Origin: Brevibacterium atlanticum
GTDB taxonomy: Bacteria; Actinomycetota; Actinomycetes; Actinomycetales; Brevibacteriaceae
Reading direction: 5' to 3'
DNA: 64,000 bases
Assembly: GCF_011617245.1 (NCBI RefSeq)
Contig: NZ_CP050152.1
Location: 3,338,503-3,402,502, forward strand
Shown here: piece after piece, positions 1-9,198 of the stretch
Layout: each line of letters starts with the position of its first letter
Position numbering within the stretch: position 1 is the first letter of the stretch
Translations under genes and position numbers: made by a program
The notes under the pieces: generated by a model
What the model saw: the letters and a program-made list of their open reading frames with translations, nothing else
The model's database searches: none
Told to the model about the DNA's origin: nothing

Positions 1-72
1 GGGCCCGAGCCGGCCCGGGCGGGAGCGGCCAACGGGATTTCGCGGCGTTGATCGCTTCGCGAAGTCCGCTAA

Positions 73-123
73 GTGGGCGTTTTGGTCGGGTCCACCGCAG
101 CAGAATCCGACCAAAACGCCCAC
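73..123. terminator. 17-bp inverted repeat, probable terminator
   Basis: Perfect 17-bp arms (73-89 and 107-123) separated by 17 nt. It lies about 60 nt beyond the stop of the minus-strand acetyltransferase, so it probably ends that transcript. There is no clear T-run, so factor-independent function is uncertain. Positions 1-72 and 124-182 show no gene. Confidence 0.5.
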
Positions 124-182
124 CTATGAACCCGGCACCGGCGCGAGCTCGGCAGGCACCAGCCTGCGCTCAGCCCCTCTGC

Positions 183-770
183 TCACCCCAGCGGCTTGAG
201 CAGCAGCACGAACTCCAGATCGTCGACCTTCGGGACCCCGAAGCGCTCGTCGCCGTAGGGGAAGGGCGCGACCTCACCGGTGCGCTCGTAGCCTCGGCGC
301 TCGTAGTAGGCGATGAGTTCATCGCGCTTGTTGATCACGCTCATCCGCATCGCGTGCGCGCTCCAGCGTTCAGACACCCACGCCTCGGCGAGGTTCATCA
401 GTGCTGACCCCACACCCTTGCCCTGACCCAGCGGTGAGACCGCCAGCACGCCGAGGTAGGCCTCCCCATTCTCGGGTTCGCGCAGGTAGACGCTGGCCAC
501 GGCCCGTCCCTGCGCGTCGCGGACGAGCAGGATCACGGAGTCGGCCTCGGCGAGCATCTCCTCGGCCATCGGCACGTCGAGACGCTGCCCGCCGAGGATG
601 TCCGCCTCGGTGGTCCAGCCCTGCTTCGACCCCTCCCCGCGATAGGCCGAGGACACGAGTGCGACGTAGTCGGAGATGTCCGCCTCGGTGAGTTCGGTGA
701 CCTCGTACCCGGCCTCGTGGAGGATCATCTGGTGCGCATCCACCATGGTGACCGGGTGGGGTGAGGACAT
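183..770 (-). CDS. GNAT family N-acetyltransferase
   Basis: A 195-residue protein of the GCN5-related acetyltransferase fold, which moves an acetyl group from acetyl-CoA to an amine. The acetyl-CoA binding motif A is visible at about residues 112-124 (SPLGQGKGVGSAL), followed by the usual C-terminal Y-E-R-R-G-Y strand/helix. The ATG at 770 is preceded by AAGGAG with an 8-nt gap, which fixes the start. It is a single gene, with a strong inverted repeat downstream. The substrate cannot be told from the sequence; small molecules or antibiotics are typical for this size. Confidence 0.85.
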   Translation of the reverse strand: MSSPHPVTMVDAHQMILHEAGYEVTELTEADISDYVALVSSAYRGEGSKQGWTTEADILGGQRLDVPMAEEMLAEADSVILLVRDAQGRAVASVYLREPENGEAYLGVLAVSPLGQGKGVGSALMNLAEAWVSERWSAHAMRMSVINKRDELIAYYERRGYERTGEVAPFPYGDERFGVPKVDDLEFVLLLKPLG

Positions 771-846
771 GTGACCGACTCCTTCGCGAGCGTTCGACTG
801 GGATGCGGCCGGGGAATCCCGACCATTGCGTCAAGTTCATCAGACT

Positions 847-875
847 AGTCGGTTTCCCGACTGCAGAACTATAGT
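847..875 (+). promoter_or_regulatory. candidate -10 with overlapping inverted repeat
   Basis: A TATAGT hexamer at 870-875 lies 75 nt before the start of the short GNAT gene. Just upstream is a 6-bp inverted repeat (AGTCGG 847-852, CCGACT 857-862) that would overlap the -35 to -10 spacer, so it could be an operator. Purely by inspection. Confidence 0.35.
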
Positions 876-949
876 GTCAGAGGTCAGGACAGATCGACAC
901 CGATCATCCGCCGCGGTGCCGCCGGGCACGGACGTTCGAAAGGATTGAC

Positions 950-1276
950 ATGGACTTCGAGGTCAACGGAGAGACCTTCACCGTCGCCGAGGATGCCGCC
1001 GCCCACCGCTTCACCGTCTCCCACGACGGCACGGTCATCGGCGTCGCGGACTACATCGACCGTGAGGCCGGCCCCGACGACACCGCCGAGGGCGCGGTCC
1101 GCACCTTCACCCACACCGAGGTCTCCCCCGAATGGGGCGGGCGCGGGCTCGCCGCCCACCTTGTGCGCTTCGCGCTTGAGACCAGCGCCGAGGCGGGGCT
1201 GAAGTTCCGCACGACGTGCTCCTACGTGCACAATTTCCTGCAGAAGAACACAGAGTTCGACGCGTACGTCGCCTGA
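950..1276 (+). CDS. Short GNAT-like (YidJ/Gtn-type) acetyltransferase domain protein
   Basis: A 108-residue single-domain protein. It resembles the short bacterial GNAT subfamily, with a beta-rich N-terminus, the sequence EVSPEWGGRGLAAHLVRFAL (an acetyl-CoA loop, G-G-R-G-L-A) at about residues 50-70, and the C-terminal CSYVHNFLQKN signature typical of this group. The start ATG at 950 has AAAGGA about 5 nt upstream. It is monocistronic, with a TATAGT -10 upstream. Members are poorly characterised; an N-acetyltransferase role is inferred from the fold only. Confidence 0.8.
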   Translation: MDFEVNGETFTVAEDAAAHRFTVSHDGTVIGVADYIDREAGPDDTAEGAVRTFTHTEVSPEWGGRGLAAHLVRFALETSAEAGLKFRTTCSYVHNFLQKNTEFDAYVA

Positions 1277-1356
1277 GGGACTCTCTCGTCATCGGCAGCC
1301 TCGTCGTCCGCAATTTCGTCGTTGCCGACCGATGAGCGCAGACTCCTCGTGCGCGT

Positions 1357-1400
1357 TCAACCGCGTCACTGCCGGTGGTGGGCGATCAACCGCGTCACTG
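1357..1400. repeat. Direct repeat spanning a stop codon
   Basis: A 15-nt unit (TCAACCGCGTCACTG) occurs at 1357-1371 and again at 1386-1400, period 29. The second copy covers the stop codon of the DUF2306 gene on the minus strand, so the gene end looks duplicated downstream. Confidence 0.7.
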
Positions 1401-2033
1401 CTGGTCGGCAGGTGCGAGCGGCTCGCCCGTCGGCGCTGACGACACACCAGCCGGCAGTGGCGCTGCATCCGCGTGAGCGGACGATGAGCTCGTCGGTGCG
1501 GCTATCGCCCCCACCGGAGACAATGCTTCGGGAGCAGACGCCGGCACCGCATCACCGGCATCGGCCGACACACGGTCCTGCCCGGAGACGAAGCCCAGCA
1601 CGAACACCGCCCAGGCCGTGGCCAGCACGATCACCAAGGCCACGAGCGACCACAGCAGTTCCGGATCGCTGACGGCCAGCCGCGGGATATCACGACCGGG
1701 GATGATCGCTGCGAAGACGCCCGCGGTCACCGCACCCAGGTAGGAACCGACCATCATGAAGATGTGGCGGCGGACCTTGCCGCGGCGAATGGCCATCACG
1801 CCGAGGGTCGTGGAGATGAAGGTCCAGATCGCCAACGCGTGGAAGGCCGTGAACGATCCGGTCAAGGAGTAGATGAACATTCCGCTGACGCACACGAAGT
1901 ACATGAGGATGACCCAGGACCGGCCGATGAAGCGGTGCTTGCGGTCCTTGGTGCGGCGGAGGATCTGAATCGGGCCCAGCAGTACGACACCCGAGGCGGC
2001 AATGGCATGGATGGCTACGAACAATGTGGACAT
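1395..2033 (-). CDS. DUF2306-family membrane protein
   Basis: A 212-residue integral membrane protein with about four hydrophobic segments in the first 150 residues. It has the DUF2306 pattern: an early HAIAASGVVLLGPIQ helix, then a KHRFIGRSWVILMYF motif and an RRHIFMMVGSYLGA motif. The last 60 residues are an Ala/Pro/Ser-rich tail without predicted structure, unlike the compact core. No biochemical function is established for the family. It is divergent from the MerR gene at 2190, with 156 nt between, so control by that regulator is plausible. The stop codon lies inside a short direct repeat. Confidence 0.8.
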   Translation of the reverse strand: MSTLFVAIHAIAASGVVLLGPIQILRRTKDRKHRFIGRSWVILMYFVCVSGMFIYSLTGSFTAFHALAIWTFISTTLGVMAIRRGKVRRHIFMMVGSYLGAVTAGVFAAIIPGRDIPRLAVSDPELLWSLVALVIVLATAWAVFVLGFVSGQDRVSADAGDAVPASAPEALSPVGAIAAPTSSSSAHADAAPLPAGVSSAPTGEPLAPADQQ

Positions 2034-2046
2034 GCAGTTAAGATAG

Positions 2047-2067
2047 TGCCGCTAACCAATGGCGGCA
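2047..2067. promoter_or_regulatory. Candidate operator between divergent genes
   Basis: An inverted repeat, TGCCGC (2047-2052) and GCGGCA (2062-2067), lies just upstream of the DUF2306 start and 123 nt before the MerR start. A dyad in a divergent MerR intergenic region is the expected kind of operator, but no binding evidence exists. Confidence 0.3.
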
Positions 2068-2189
2068 ACGTAGATAGTTCGGGCTGAATCCACTATCCGA
2101 TGCGGATCGGCTCACGCGCCTGATGGGCATTCGCCGTGCAGAGCGGGAACCGCCGGATACGACGAAGACCAGAAGAAGCGAGATCCGTA

Positions 2190-2999
2190 ATGAAACTCAG
2201 TGCTATGGCCGCGGCCGCGGGGGTCTCGACCGCCAGCATCAAGTACTACATCCATGAAGGACTCCTCCCGCCCGGACGGAAGAAGAATGCGACCACGGCG
2301 GTCTATGACGACTCCCATCTTCACCGGCTCACGCTCATCAGGTGGCTGCGCAACGAGCTGTCGATTCCGATCACCGGAATTGCCGAGCTCACTCGGGCTA
2401 TCGACGACGAAACATTGCCGACGATCGAGCTGATGGGGATCTGCCAGGAACTCGCCCTGCGCGGGAACTCGGGGCTTCCCGCCTCGGCGCTGCGCGCTCC
2501 CGGATCCGCGCCCTACGCGCTCAAGCCGACCACGGGCGCTGGCAATGCAGGCGATGACGGCGGTGCCGTCGACAACGCAGGCGCCGCCGTCGTCTCCGAG
2601 GACGCGGGCGACGCCATCGCGGCCGCCGAGGACGCAGACAGCGCCGGCGCCGCGACCCCGGCCGATCGCTTCGACGCAATCGTCGCCGAGGCCTTGGACC
2701 GCCTCGGCTGGCCGGACGAGGAATCCGCTGCCAGGACCGCCCTGACCCGTGTCCTCGCAATGGCCGATGAGGCCGGCTACTCCGTGAGCGCCGATTCGGT
2801 CGTCGCCCAGTGCCGAGCCATCGCCCCGGTCGCCCGAGGCAACATCCGCCCCATCGGCCCCGAACTCAGTCGCGACGAAGTCTGCCTCCGCGTGATCCGC
2901 GGCATCACGATGCACAACCGCCAACTCATCGCCACCAGCGCACTCACCCATGCATCCCTGTCGATCATGGCACGTGATCCTCGCAATCGAGATTCCTGA
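2190..2999 (+). CDS. MerR-family transcriptional regulator
   Basis: A 269-residue DNA-binding regulator. The N-terminal winged helix (MKLSAMAAAAGVSTASIKYYIHEGLLPPGRK, then a Y-D-D-SHLHRLTLI helix) is the MerR HTH, residues 1-70. The middle (about 115-165) is an Ala/Asp/Gly-rich linker, and the C-terminal 100 residues form a helical effector domain without conserved Cys, so a metal sensor is unlikely. I chose the ATG at 2190 because the family always begins at the HTH; the open frame continues 18 codons upstream to 2136. It lies 150 nt before gabD on the same strand and divergent from the DUF2306 gene; either could be its target. Confidence 0.85.
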   Translation: MKLSAMAAAAGVSTASIKYYIHEGLLPPGRKKNATTAVYDDSHLHRLTLIRWLRNELSIPITGIAELTRAIDDETLPTIELMGICQELALRGNSGLPASALRAPGSAPYALKPTTGAGNAGDDGGAVDNAGAAVVSEDAGDAIAAAEDADSAGAATPADRFDAIVAEALDRLGWPDEESAARTALTRVLAMADEAGYSVSADSVVAQCRAIAPVARGNIRPIGPELSRDEVCLRVIRGITMHNRQLIATSALTHASLSIMARDPRNRDS

Positions 3000-3149
3000 G
3001 CGACGAATTCCGCAGTGCGCGCGAGCCTCACGCCCCCTACACTGAGGGGGCCGCACACTCTGCCGCCGTCGAGGAAAGCCTGGACCGGATCATCCTTCAC
3101 GCCCACGACGACGCGGTTCCGCTCAGATCACAATCAAGGAGAATCCGTC

Positions 3150-4607
3150 GTGGACATCACGCCGATCATCGACACACTCAACACCGGACTGTTCATCGAC
3201 GGCCAGTGGCGCGAGGCCGAAGGCGGCAAGACCATCGAGGTCCACAACCCCGCCACCGGCGACGTCATCACCACCGTGGCCGACGGTTCGGCAGCCGACG
3301 CCGAGGCCGCGATCAAGGCCGCCGGTGACGCGCAGGCCTCGTGGGCCGCAACCCCTCCGCGCGACCGTGCTGAGATCCTCCGCCGCGCCTTCGAACTCCT
3401 CATCGAACGCGCCGACGACATCGCCGCGGTGATGACCGCCGAGATGGGCAAGCCCTTCGCCGAATCGAAGGGCGAGGTCACCTACGGCGCCGAGTTCTTC
3501 CGCTGGTTCTCCGAGGAGGCCGTGCGCGTCTCCGGCGACTTCATGCAGTCGACCGACGGCAAGAACCGCCTCATGGTCTCCCGTGAACCGGTCGGCCCCT
3601 GCATCCTCGTGACCCCGTGGAACTTCCCGCTGGCGATGGGCACCCGCAAGATCGGCCCGGCCATCGCCGCCGGCTGCACGATGGTCTTCAAGCCCGCGAA
3701 ACTGACCCCGCTGACCTCGCTCATGCTCGTCGACGTGCTCAACGAGGCGGGGCTGCCCGCAGGTGTGCTCAACATCGTCACCTCGGAGTCGGCTCGCCGC
3801 GTCGTCACCCCGTGGATGGAGTCGGGCATCGCCCGCAAGATCACTTTCACCGGCTCGACCGAGGTCGGCATCAACCTGCTCAAGCAGGCCGCCGACAACG
3901 TCATGAAGACCTCGATGGAGCTCGGCGGCAACGCCCCGTTCGTCGTCTGCGAGGACGCCGATCTCGACAAGGCCGTCACCGGTGCCGTGCTCGCGAAGAT
4001 GCGCAACGGTGGTGAGGCCTGCACCGCGGCCAACCGCCTGTTCGTCCACTCCGCCGTGGCCGAGGAGTTCTCGGCCAAGCTCGCCGAGCGCATCGGGTCG
4101 ATGCAGGTGGGCAACGGCCTCGATGAGGGCACCGAGGTGGGGCCGCTCGTCGATCAGGACTCCCTGGACAAGGTCGCCGAACTCGTCGACGACGCCGTGG
4201 CCAAGGGCGCGAAGGTCCTCACCGGCGGCAAGAGGATCGAGGGCAAGGGCTTCTTCTTCGACCCGACCGTCATCACCGACGTGCCCGCCGACTCCGCGAT
4301 CCGGACCACCGAGATCTTCGGCCCCGTCGCCCCGATCGTCACCTTCGACACCGACGAGGAGGCCATGGCACTGGCGAACGAGACCGAGTACGGTCTGGCC
4401 GGCTACCTCTTCAGTGAGAACATCGAGCGGGCGCTGCGCCTGGCCGAGAAGCTCGAGGTAGGCATGGTCGGTCTCAACACCGGCCTCGTCTCGAACCCGG
4501 CCGCACCGTTCGGCGGAGTGAAGATGTCCGGACTCGGTCGCGAGGGCGGACGCGTCGGCATCGATGAGTTCCTCGAGATCAAGTACGTGGCGACACCCCG
4601 CGCCTGA
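3150..4607 (+). CDS. gabD: Succinate-semialdehyde dehydrogenase (NAD(P)+)
   Basis: A 485-residue aldehyde dehydrogenase that oxidises succinate semialdehyde to succinate, the last step of GABA degradation. Visible family features are WNFPLAMGTRKIGPAIAAGCTMVFKPA (cofactor binding), FTGSTEVG, the catalytic Glu in MELGGNAPF, the catalytic Cys in GGEACTAANR and the EIFGPVAPI motif near the end. The GTG at 3150 is chosen because AAGGAG lies 8 nt before it and it gives the normal length; an in-frame start at 3015 would add 45 unrelated residues. No GABA transaminase or permease is adjacent. Substrate assignment is by resemblance. Confidence 0.85.
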   Translation: MDITPIIDTLNTGLFIDGQWREAEGGKTIEVHNPATGDVITTVADGSAADAEAAIKAAGDAQASWAATPPRDRAEILRRAFELLIERADDIAAVMTAEMGKPFAESKGEVTYGAEFFRWFSEEAVRVSGDFMQSTDGKNRLMVSREPVGPCILVTPWNFPLAMGTRKIGPAIAAGCTMVFKPAKLTPLTSLMLVDVLNEAGLPAGVLNIVTSESARRVVTPWMESGIARKITFTGSTEVGINLLKQAADNVMKTSMELGGNAPFVVCEDADLDKAVTGAVLAKMRNGGEACTAANRLFVHSAVAEEFSAKLAERIGSMQVGNGLDEGTEVGPLVDQDSLDKVAELVDDAVAKGAKVLTGGKRIEGKGFFFDPTVITDVPADSAIRTTEIFGPVAPIVTFDTDEEAMALANETEYGLAGYLFSENIERALRLAEKLEVGMVGLNTGLVSNPAAPFGGVKMSGLGREGGRVGIDEFLEIKYVATPRA

Positions 4608-4622
4608 GTCTGCAATGGACCG

Positions 4623-5999
4623 TCAGTCCCTTGCCCGGGCGGATGTGTCGGTGCGCTGTGTCGCCGACGCCTGCGCATCGCTTCGGGACACGTGCCACTG
4701 GCGGACGAGGTAGAGCGCGACGGCGATCGAGATGAGGCAGCCACCGCCGAGGTAGGCGGCCACGAGGTACCACGATCCGTCTCCGACTCCGACGAGGAAG
4801 GTGGCGATGAACGGCGTGAAGCCGCCGGCGATCGCGCTGGCGAGCTGGTAGCCGACGCCGGCGCCGCTGTAGCGGAACTCGGGACTGAACATTTCGGCGA
4901 AGAGTGGCTGCTGGACGCTGACGACGGCGTCGTGGGCGATGTTGACCAGCAGAACGGCGAAGATGACGATGGTGACGATGCTGCCGGATTCGAGGGCGAA
5001 GAAGAAGGGCACTGTGCTCAGCAACCCGACGATGCCTCCGGTGAGGTAGACGCGCAGCCGCCCGAATCTGTCGGAGAGGTAGGCGAAGGCCGGGATGGTG
5101 ACGATGCCGAGACCGCCGACGAGGAGGGTGATGTTGAGCATGACCTGCCTGTCGAGGCCGAGCTCCTCGTTCGAGTAGGACAGCGCGAACGTCGTGACGA
5201 TGTACATCGTCAGCAGCTCGATGAACCGCAGGCCGACGATCTGGGCGATCTGAGCGGGGAAGCGCTTGAACGCCTCGAACAGCGGCACCTTGGCGACTTT
5301 GTCCTCATCGGCGTTCTTCACCCGCTCGAGGTACTCCTCGGACTCTTCGACACCGGCCCTGATCCACAGTCCGATGAGGACGAGCACGGCGCTGAAGATG
5401 AAGGGAATGCGCCAGCCCCACGCGAGGAAGGCCTCTTGGGAGAAGTTGCCGCTCAGCAGCGCGACGAATCCGGTGGCCAAAAGGAGACCGAACGAGTAGC
5501 CCATCTGCACTCCACTGGAGAAGAATGCTCGCAGCTTCGACGGAGCGCTTTCGACGGCCATGAGGGCCGCGCCTCCCCATTCGCCGCCGACGGCGACGCC
5601 CTGGATGCACCGCAGTGTCACAAGCAGGGCCGGAGCCACCCACCCGACCGACTGGTAGGTGGGAAGCACGCCGATGAGGGCTGTGGCGACGCCCATGATC
5701 GTCATCGTCCAGATGAGCATCGACTTCCGACCGAGGCGGTCGCCGAAGTGGCCGAAGATGATCCCGCCGAGAGGGCGGAAGACGAATCCGACGCCGAAGG
5801 TCGCGAAGGCAGCGAGGGTTCCTGCATGCGCGCTGTAGCCGGGGAAGAAGAGCTCACCGAAGACGAGAGCGGCGACGATGCCGTAGAGGAGGAAGTCGTA
5901 CCACTCCACCACAGCGCCGATGAACGATCCGATCGCTGCACGACGAGCCCGTCTGATGCTCACCTGGTCGCGGGTATTGTGGGTCTCGGCTGCGGACAT
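4623..5999 (-). CDS. MHS-family MFS transporter
   Basis: A 458-residue permease of the metabolite:H+ symporter branch of the major facilitator superfamily, with 12 hydrophobic segments. The loop 2-3 signature GHFGDRLGRKSML and the MHS-typical GSFIGAVVEWYDFLLYG helix 1 and RCIQGVAVGGEWGGA helix 4 are clear. Relatives carry shikimate, proline betaine, alpha-ketoglutarate or citrate; this one cannot be assigned. It converges on gabD with only 15 nt between the stops, so the two may share a bidirectional termination region. Role at the plasma membrane as a proton symporter is inferred from family. Confidence 0.85.
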   Translation of the reverse strand: MSAAETHNTRDQVSIRRARRAAIGSFIGAVVEWYDFLLYGIVAALVFGELFFPGYSAHAGTLAAFATFGVGFVFRPLGGIIFGHFGDRLGRKSMLIWTMTIMGVATALIGVLPTYQSVGWVAPALLVTLRCIQGVAVGGEWGGAALMAVESAPSKLRAFFSSGVQMGYSFGLLLATGFVALLSGNFSQEAFLAWGWRIPFIFSAVLVLIGLWIRAGVEESEEYLERVKNADEDKVAKVPLFEAFKRFPAQIAQIVGLRFIELLTMYIVTTFALSYSNEELGLDRQVMLNITLLVGGLGIVTIPAFAYLSDRFGRLRVYLTGGIVGLLSTVPFFFALESGSIVTIVIFAVLLVNIAHDAVVSVQQPLFAEMFSPEFRYSGAGVGYQLASAIAGGFTPFIATFLVGVGDGSWYLVAAYLGGGCLISIAVALYLVRQWHVSRSDAQASATQRTDTSARARD

Positions 6000-6175
6000 G
6001 TGCGTCTCCTTGCAATGTTGTGTGGTCGGCGCACCATCGCGGGTTGACAGCCGGAATCATCGCTGAGAACAGTAGCATGAGGAACTCAGGGCGCCCGATC
6101 GGTGTCCACCGCATGCCACGGATCCACATCGCACCGAAACACCCGGTGCACCGTTCAGAGACAGGGGGCCTCCGC

Positions 6176-6685
6176 ATGATCCTCCCCGAGGTCCGAGATC
6201 CGCGGATGGTCACCATTCGCCGAGGCGGCTCCCTCACCGATGAGCACCACCAACTCCTTGCACGGTGGGCCGCCGACTGCGCCGAGCATGTCCTCCAGTT
6301 CTTCGCAGCCGTCTGTCCGGAGGATGATCGGCCCGAGCAGGCCATCGCAGCCGCGCGGGCGTGGGCGGCCGGTGAGATGCCGATGATGACCGCACGCGCC
6401 GCCGGCGGGCACGCGATGGGCGCGGCCAGGCCGCTCACGGGTCCGGCCCGCTTCGCTGCCTATGCGGCGGGGCAAGCGGCCTGTGTCGGCCACGTCGCCG
6501 AGCATGACCTCGGTGCGGCCGCCTATGCGATCAAGGCCGCACGCGGACCGAAGGAGTCCGATCTTGCGGCAGGACGAGCGGAACTTCGGTGGCAGCGCCG
6601 AGCGCTCCCGGACGAGGTCCGTGAACTCGTCCTCGAGGATCAGAGCCGCCGCAACGCCATCTGCTGGTCCGTCTTCACCGACTGA
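6176..6685 (+). CDS. Imm-5-like putative immunity protein
   Basis: A 169-residue helical protein rich in Ala. It resembles the actinobacterial 'putative immunity protein' family: the pattern HHQLLARWAADCAEHVL, DDRPEQAIAAARAWAAGE, then an Ala-rich stretch and AAQAACVGHVAEHDLGAAAYAIKA is characteristic. The start at 6176 follows AGGGGG; an open frame reaches back to 6020 without family similarity. No toxin gene or secretion gene is nearby, so it is an orphan, and the immunity role is only a name inherited from the family. Confidence 0.7.
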   Translation: MILPEVRDPRMVTIRRGGSLTDEHHQLLARWAADCAEHVLQFFAAVCPEDDRPEQAIAAARAWAAGEMPMMTARAAGGHAMGAARPLTGPARFAAYAAGQAACVGHVAEHDLGAAAYAIKAARGPKESDLAAGRAELRWQRRALPDEVRELVLEDQSRRNAICWSVFTD

Positions 6686-6700
6686 TCGGCATACCCTGCC

Positions 6701-6735
6701 CCGAAATACTCACCGAAGAGCGTGAGTCGTTGAGA
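6701..6735 (-). repeat. 35-nt dispersed repeat, copy 1
   Basis: Read on the minus strand, this matches 33 of 35 positions with 59531-59565. It contains a small dyad (ACTCAC/GTGAGT). It follows the immunity-like gene and is intergenic. Confidence 0.75.
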
Positions 6736-6870
6736 ACAAGGTGTACAGCTTCAGTGGTCGATGATACGACGCCTGCCCGGGCTGCGAGTCGAGTGCGCCG
6801 CGACCATACCGATGGGGGTCAGTCCCGACCGCAGCGAGGGCCGTCAGCTCCTCGCCGACGCCGAAAAGCG

Positions 6871-9024
6871 TCAGGCCCGGCGGCGGGCCAGCACGTCGTT
6901 GACGGCGCCGAGGTCGGCGGCCTTGTTCGTCCTGATCGCCTTGCGTCCGTGTCCGAGCGGCCCTTCCTCGCGGGCGGAGTCGCTGAGCTCCGGACGGTAG
7001 CCGAGTTCGGCGGCGAACTGAGCGGCGATGTCCTCACGGCTGCGCGCCTCGGTCTCATACGAACTGGCATCGGCCGCCGTCGCCGAGGGCACCTGGTGTT
7101 CGGCCTCGGGGGCACCGACGTAGCTGGGGACCGGCAGGGGCGTCGGCGACCATCCGTCGCGCGACTTCAGACGCTGCATGAACGGGTCGTCGACCTTCGG
7201 GGCAGCAGCGTTCAGTGCCGCGTGCACGTCCGAGTCGGCACTGTTCTGTCCGCTCTCCGCTGCGGGGGCATCGGCGACGAGGTCGGCGCCGAGCGCGACC
7301 GGAGCCTCGGTCGCGTCCTTCTCAGCGGGCGACTCAGTGGTCGAATCAGCCTCGACGGACGATCCGGCCGTCGGGTCAGCGGATGAGGCAACAGAGGAGC
7401 CGACGGTCGACTCGGCAGACGAGGCTGTGGTCGCCTCAGCGGCGTCGCCGGCCGCCTCGGCGGGGGCATCCTCCTTGACGACCGGGATCGGTCCGGTGAG
7501 CAGTACCTGGCGGGTGGTGTGTCCCTCGCTGGCTTCCTTGCGGACGCGCACGAGAGGGATCTCGCCGGTGTCGGCTTCCTCGCGGGCCTTCTTCGCTTCG
7601 GTGCTGTGTGTCATCGCGGCTCGGGCCCGCGCGGCCTTCGTCGATCCGTTCTTCGCCTGCGCGGCGGCCGCGATCCGGGCGGCAGTCCCGCTAGAGGTCG
7701 ACGCCGAGGATGCCGGTCGTGCCGCAGTGTGGGTGCGTGCCGTCGTCCGCTCCGAACCAGACGGCCGGGCGGCCGGGCCGGGCTGCTGGGTGGACGGGGC
7801 CGACTGCCGGGCGGCCTGGGCGGGCTGTTGGCCGGACGGGGCCGACTGCCGGGTAGCCGCGGAAGACTGCCGAGCATTCCCGGCGGGCTGCGCGTCGACC
7901 GAGGCGGCCGCCGTCGCCTGGGCGCTGCCGGCTGCATGGCTCTGCTGCGTCTTCACCGGGACCGTCTTCGCGGATCGCTGCGGTGACCGGTCGAGCCGGC
8001 GCAGCTTCTTCTTCACCTCGGCCTTGCGCAGATTGAGGGTGCGCACGAGGAACAGGGAGACGACCGCGAGGCCGAGGAAGACTCCGGCCAGCGCGATGTG
8101 GACGACCGAGAACAGTGCGAGCACGCTCGTGACGAGGATGCCGAGCATCGACGCGAGGAACACCAGGGCGAATCCCCTGACCATCGTGTTCAGCGACTTC
8201 AGGGACTCCCGCAGGGTCGTTGCTTGCTCAGTCATCGCGTGTTCCTCATCGTCTCCGACGTTCGGATTGGACATCTGTGGTGCGTCTGTCTTCTGGGCAT
8301 CGTTGCCGAGGCGGTCGCCCCGACTCGCACCGGGTCCTCCGGTGCGTGATGCGCCGCCGCGACCGGCGGGCCCGCTCGCCGATCGGCCGCGTGCCGTAGG
8401 CGACTGCGCATGCGGCGGATGCATCTGTGCAGGTCGGCTTGGGCCGGCCTGCGGATCACTCTGCGGGCCTCCCTGTGAGCCGGAGCCGGGAGCGGAATCG
8501 TTGAACACGGCGTGGACGGCAGGGTGAAGCATCCGCACATTGCCGACTCCGCTCTGCCCGGCGGCACTGCCCTTGTTGGCGACCGCCGGCTGCCCGGTGG
8601 CACCGCCCTGGCCGGCGACCCCGTGCTCGGCCGGGTAGGCCGAGCGGGTCTCACCGACCGCGATCGGCATGACGTGGAGCTGGGACTCATCGGCCGCCTC
8701 GGCGATGGTCGTCGTTTCCGCCTGACCATCGATGACAGAGAATTCGGGCGTCGACGACAGACTCAGCTGCGGGGCCGCCTCGGTGTGGGAGACATCCGGC
8801 AGCGGCACGGACGGGGTCTTGCGAGGTTTGTCGCGGAAGACCTGGGTGCGCACCGAATGGTCGTGCCCGGGATTCGGGGTTGTCGCTGAGACGACGGCCG
8901 CGTTGTCGGGGACCGTGTCGATTTCGGCGCGCGAGAGCTCCGTCGCGGACTTCCGAATCATTGCGGGCACAGCAACGGCGAAGACCACGACGATGGCGAT
9001 GACGACGATGATGCTGGTGTCCAC
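6871..9024 (-). CDS. Large disordered membrane protein, GlpR-like (gephyrin-like protein receptor)
   Basis: A 717-residue protein with one N-terminal membrane segment (about 3-22), a long low-complexity region, then a tight pair of membrane helices (about 280-330: TMVRGFALVFLASMLGILVTSVLALFSVVHIALAGVFLGLAVVSLFLV in essence) and a 380-residue Ala/Ser/Gln-rich tail. Residues 400-470 carry imperfect repeats of R-Q-S-A-P-S-x-Q-Q-P. Topology (1+2 TM) and position directly after rimJ and galU match the corynebacterial GlpR, the membrane partner of the MoeA-like cell-division protein Glp. It is about twice the usual length, from expansion of disordered sequence. The RimJ stop is 167 nt upstream. Function inferred from synteny and architecture only. 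Confidence 0.6.
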   Translation of the reverse strand: MDTSIIVVIAIVVVFAVAVPAMIRKSATELSRAEIDTVPDNAAVVSATTPNPGHDHSVRTQVFRDKPRKTPSVPLPDVSHTEAAPQLSLSSTPEFSVIDGQAETTTIAEAADESQLHVMPIAVGETRSAYPAEHGVAGQGGATGQPAVANKGSAAGQSGVGNVRMLHPAVHAVFNDSAPGSGSQGGPQSDPQAGPSRPAQMHPPHAQSPTARGRSASGPAGRGGASRTGGPGASRGDRLGNDAQKTDAPQMSNPNVGDDEEHAMTEQATTLRESLKSLNTMVRGFALVFLASMLGILVTSVLALFSVVHIALAGVFLGLAVVSLFLVRTLNLRKAEVKKKLRRLDRSPQRSAKTVPVKTQQSHAAGSAQATAAASVDAQPAGNARQSSAATRQSAPSGQQPAQAARQSAPSTQQPGPAARPSGSERTTARTHTAARPASSASTSSGTAARIAAAAQAKNGSTKAARARAAMTHSTEAKKAREEADTGEIPLVRVRKEASEGHTTRQVLLTGPIPVVKEDAPAEAAGDAAEATTASSAESTVGSSVASSADPTAGSSVEADSTTESPAEKDATEAPVALGADLVADAPAAESGQNSADSDVHAALNAAAPKVDDPFMQRLKSRDGWSPTPLPVPSYVGAPEAEHQVPSATAADASSYETEARSREDIAAQFAAELGYRPELSDSAREEGPLGHGRKAIRTNKAADLGAVNDVLARRRA

Positions 9025-9152
9025 AATGCCACCCTAAGTTGCAGGCATCGACGAGGACGTGAACACGGGTGGTGTGTCGGTCAAACAGGTGCGAAGTTCA
9101 CACAATTCCCAGGTGGCGCGGCCACGTGCCGCAGCGACCCGATCTGCCCCGC

Positions 9153-9198
9153 GTCGCGCAGGCACCCCTCAGCTCGTCGCGCAGGCACCGCTCAGCTC
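9153..9198. repeat. 23-nt tandem duplication at the rimJ stop
   Basis: Two adjacent 23-nt copies (9153-9175, 9176-9198) differ at one base. The second copy holds the rimJ stop codon (9192-9194, minus strand), so the gene end is duplicated immediately downstream. The remaining gap to 9024 shows nothing else. Confidence 0.8.

Noticed and set aside
4692..6047. 451-residue plus-strand open frame
   Set aside because: Antisense to the MHS transporter; Asp/Glu/Gly-rich composition typical of the shadow frame of a high-GC gene.
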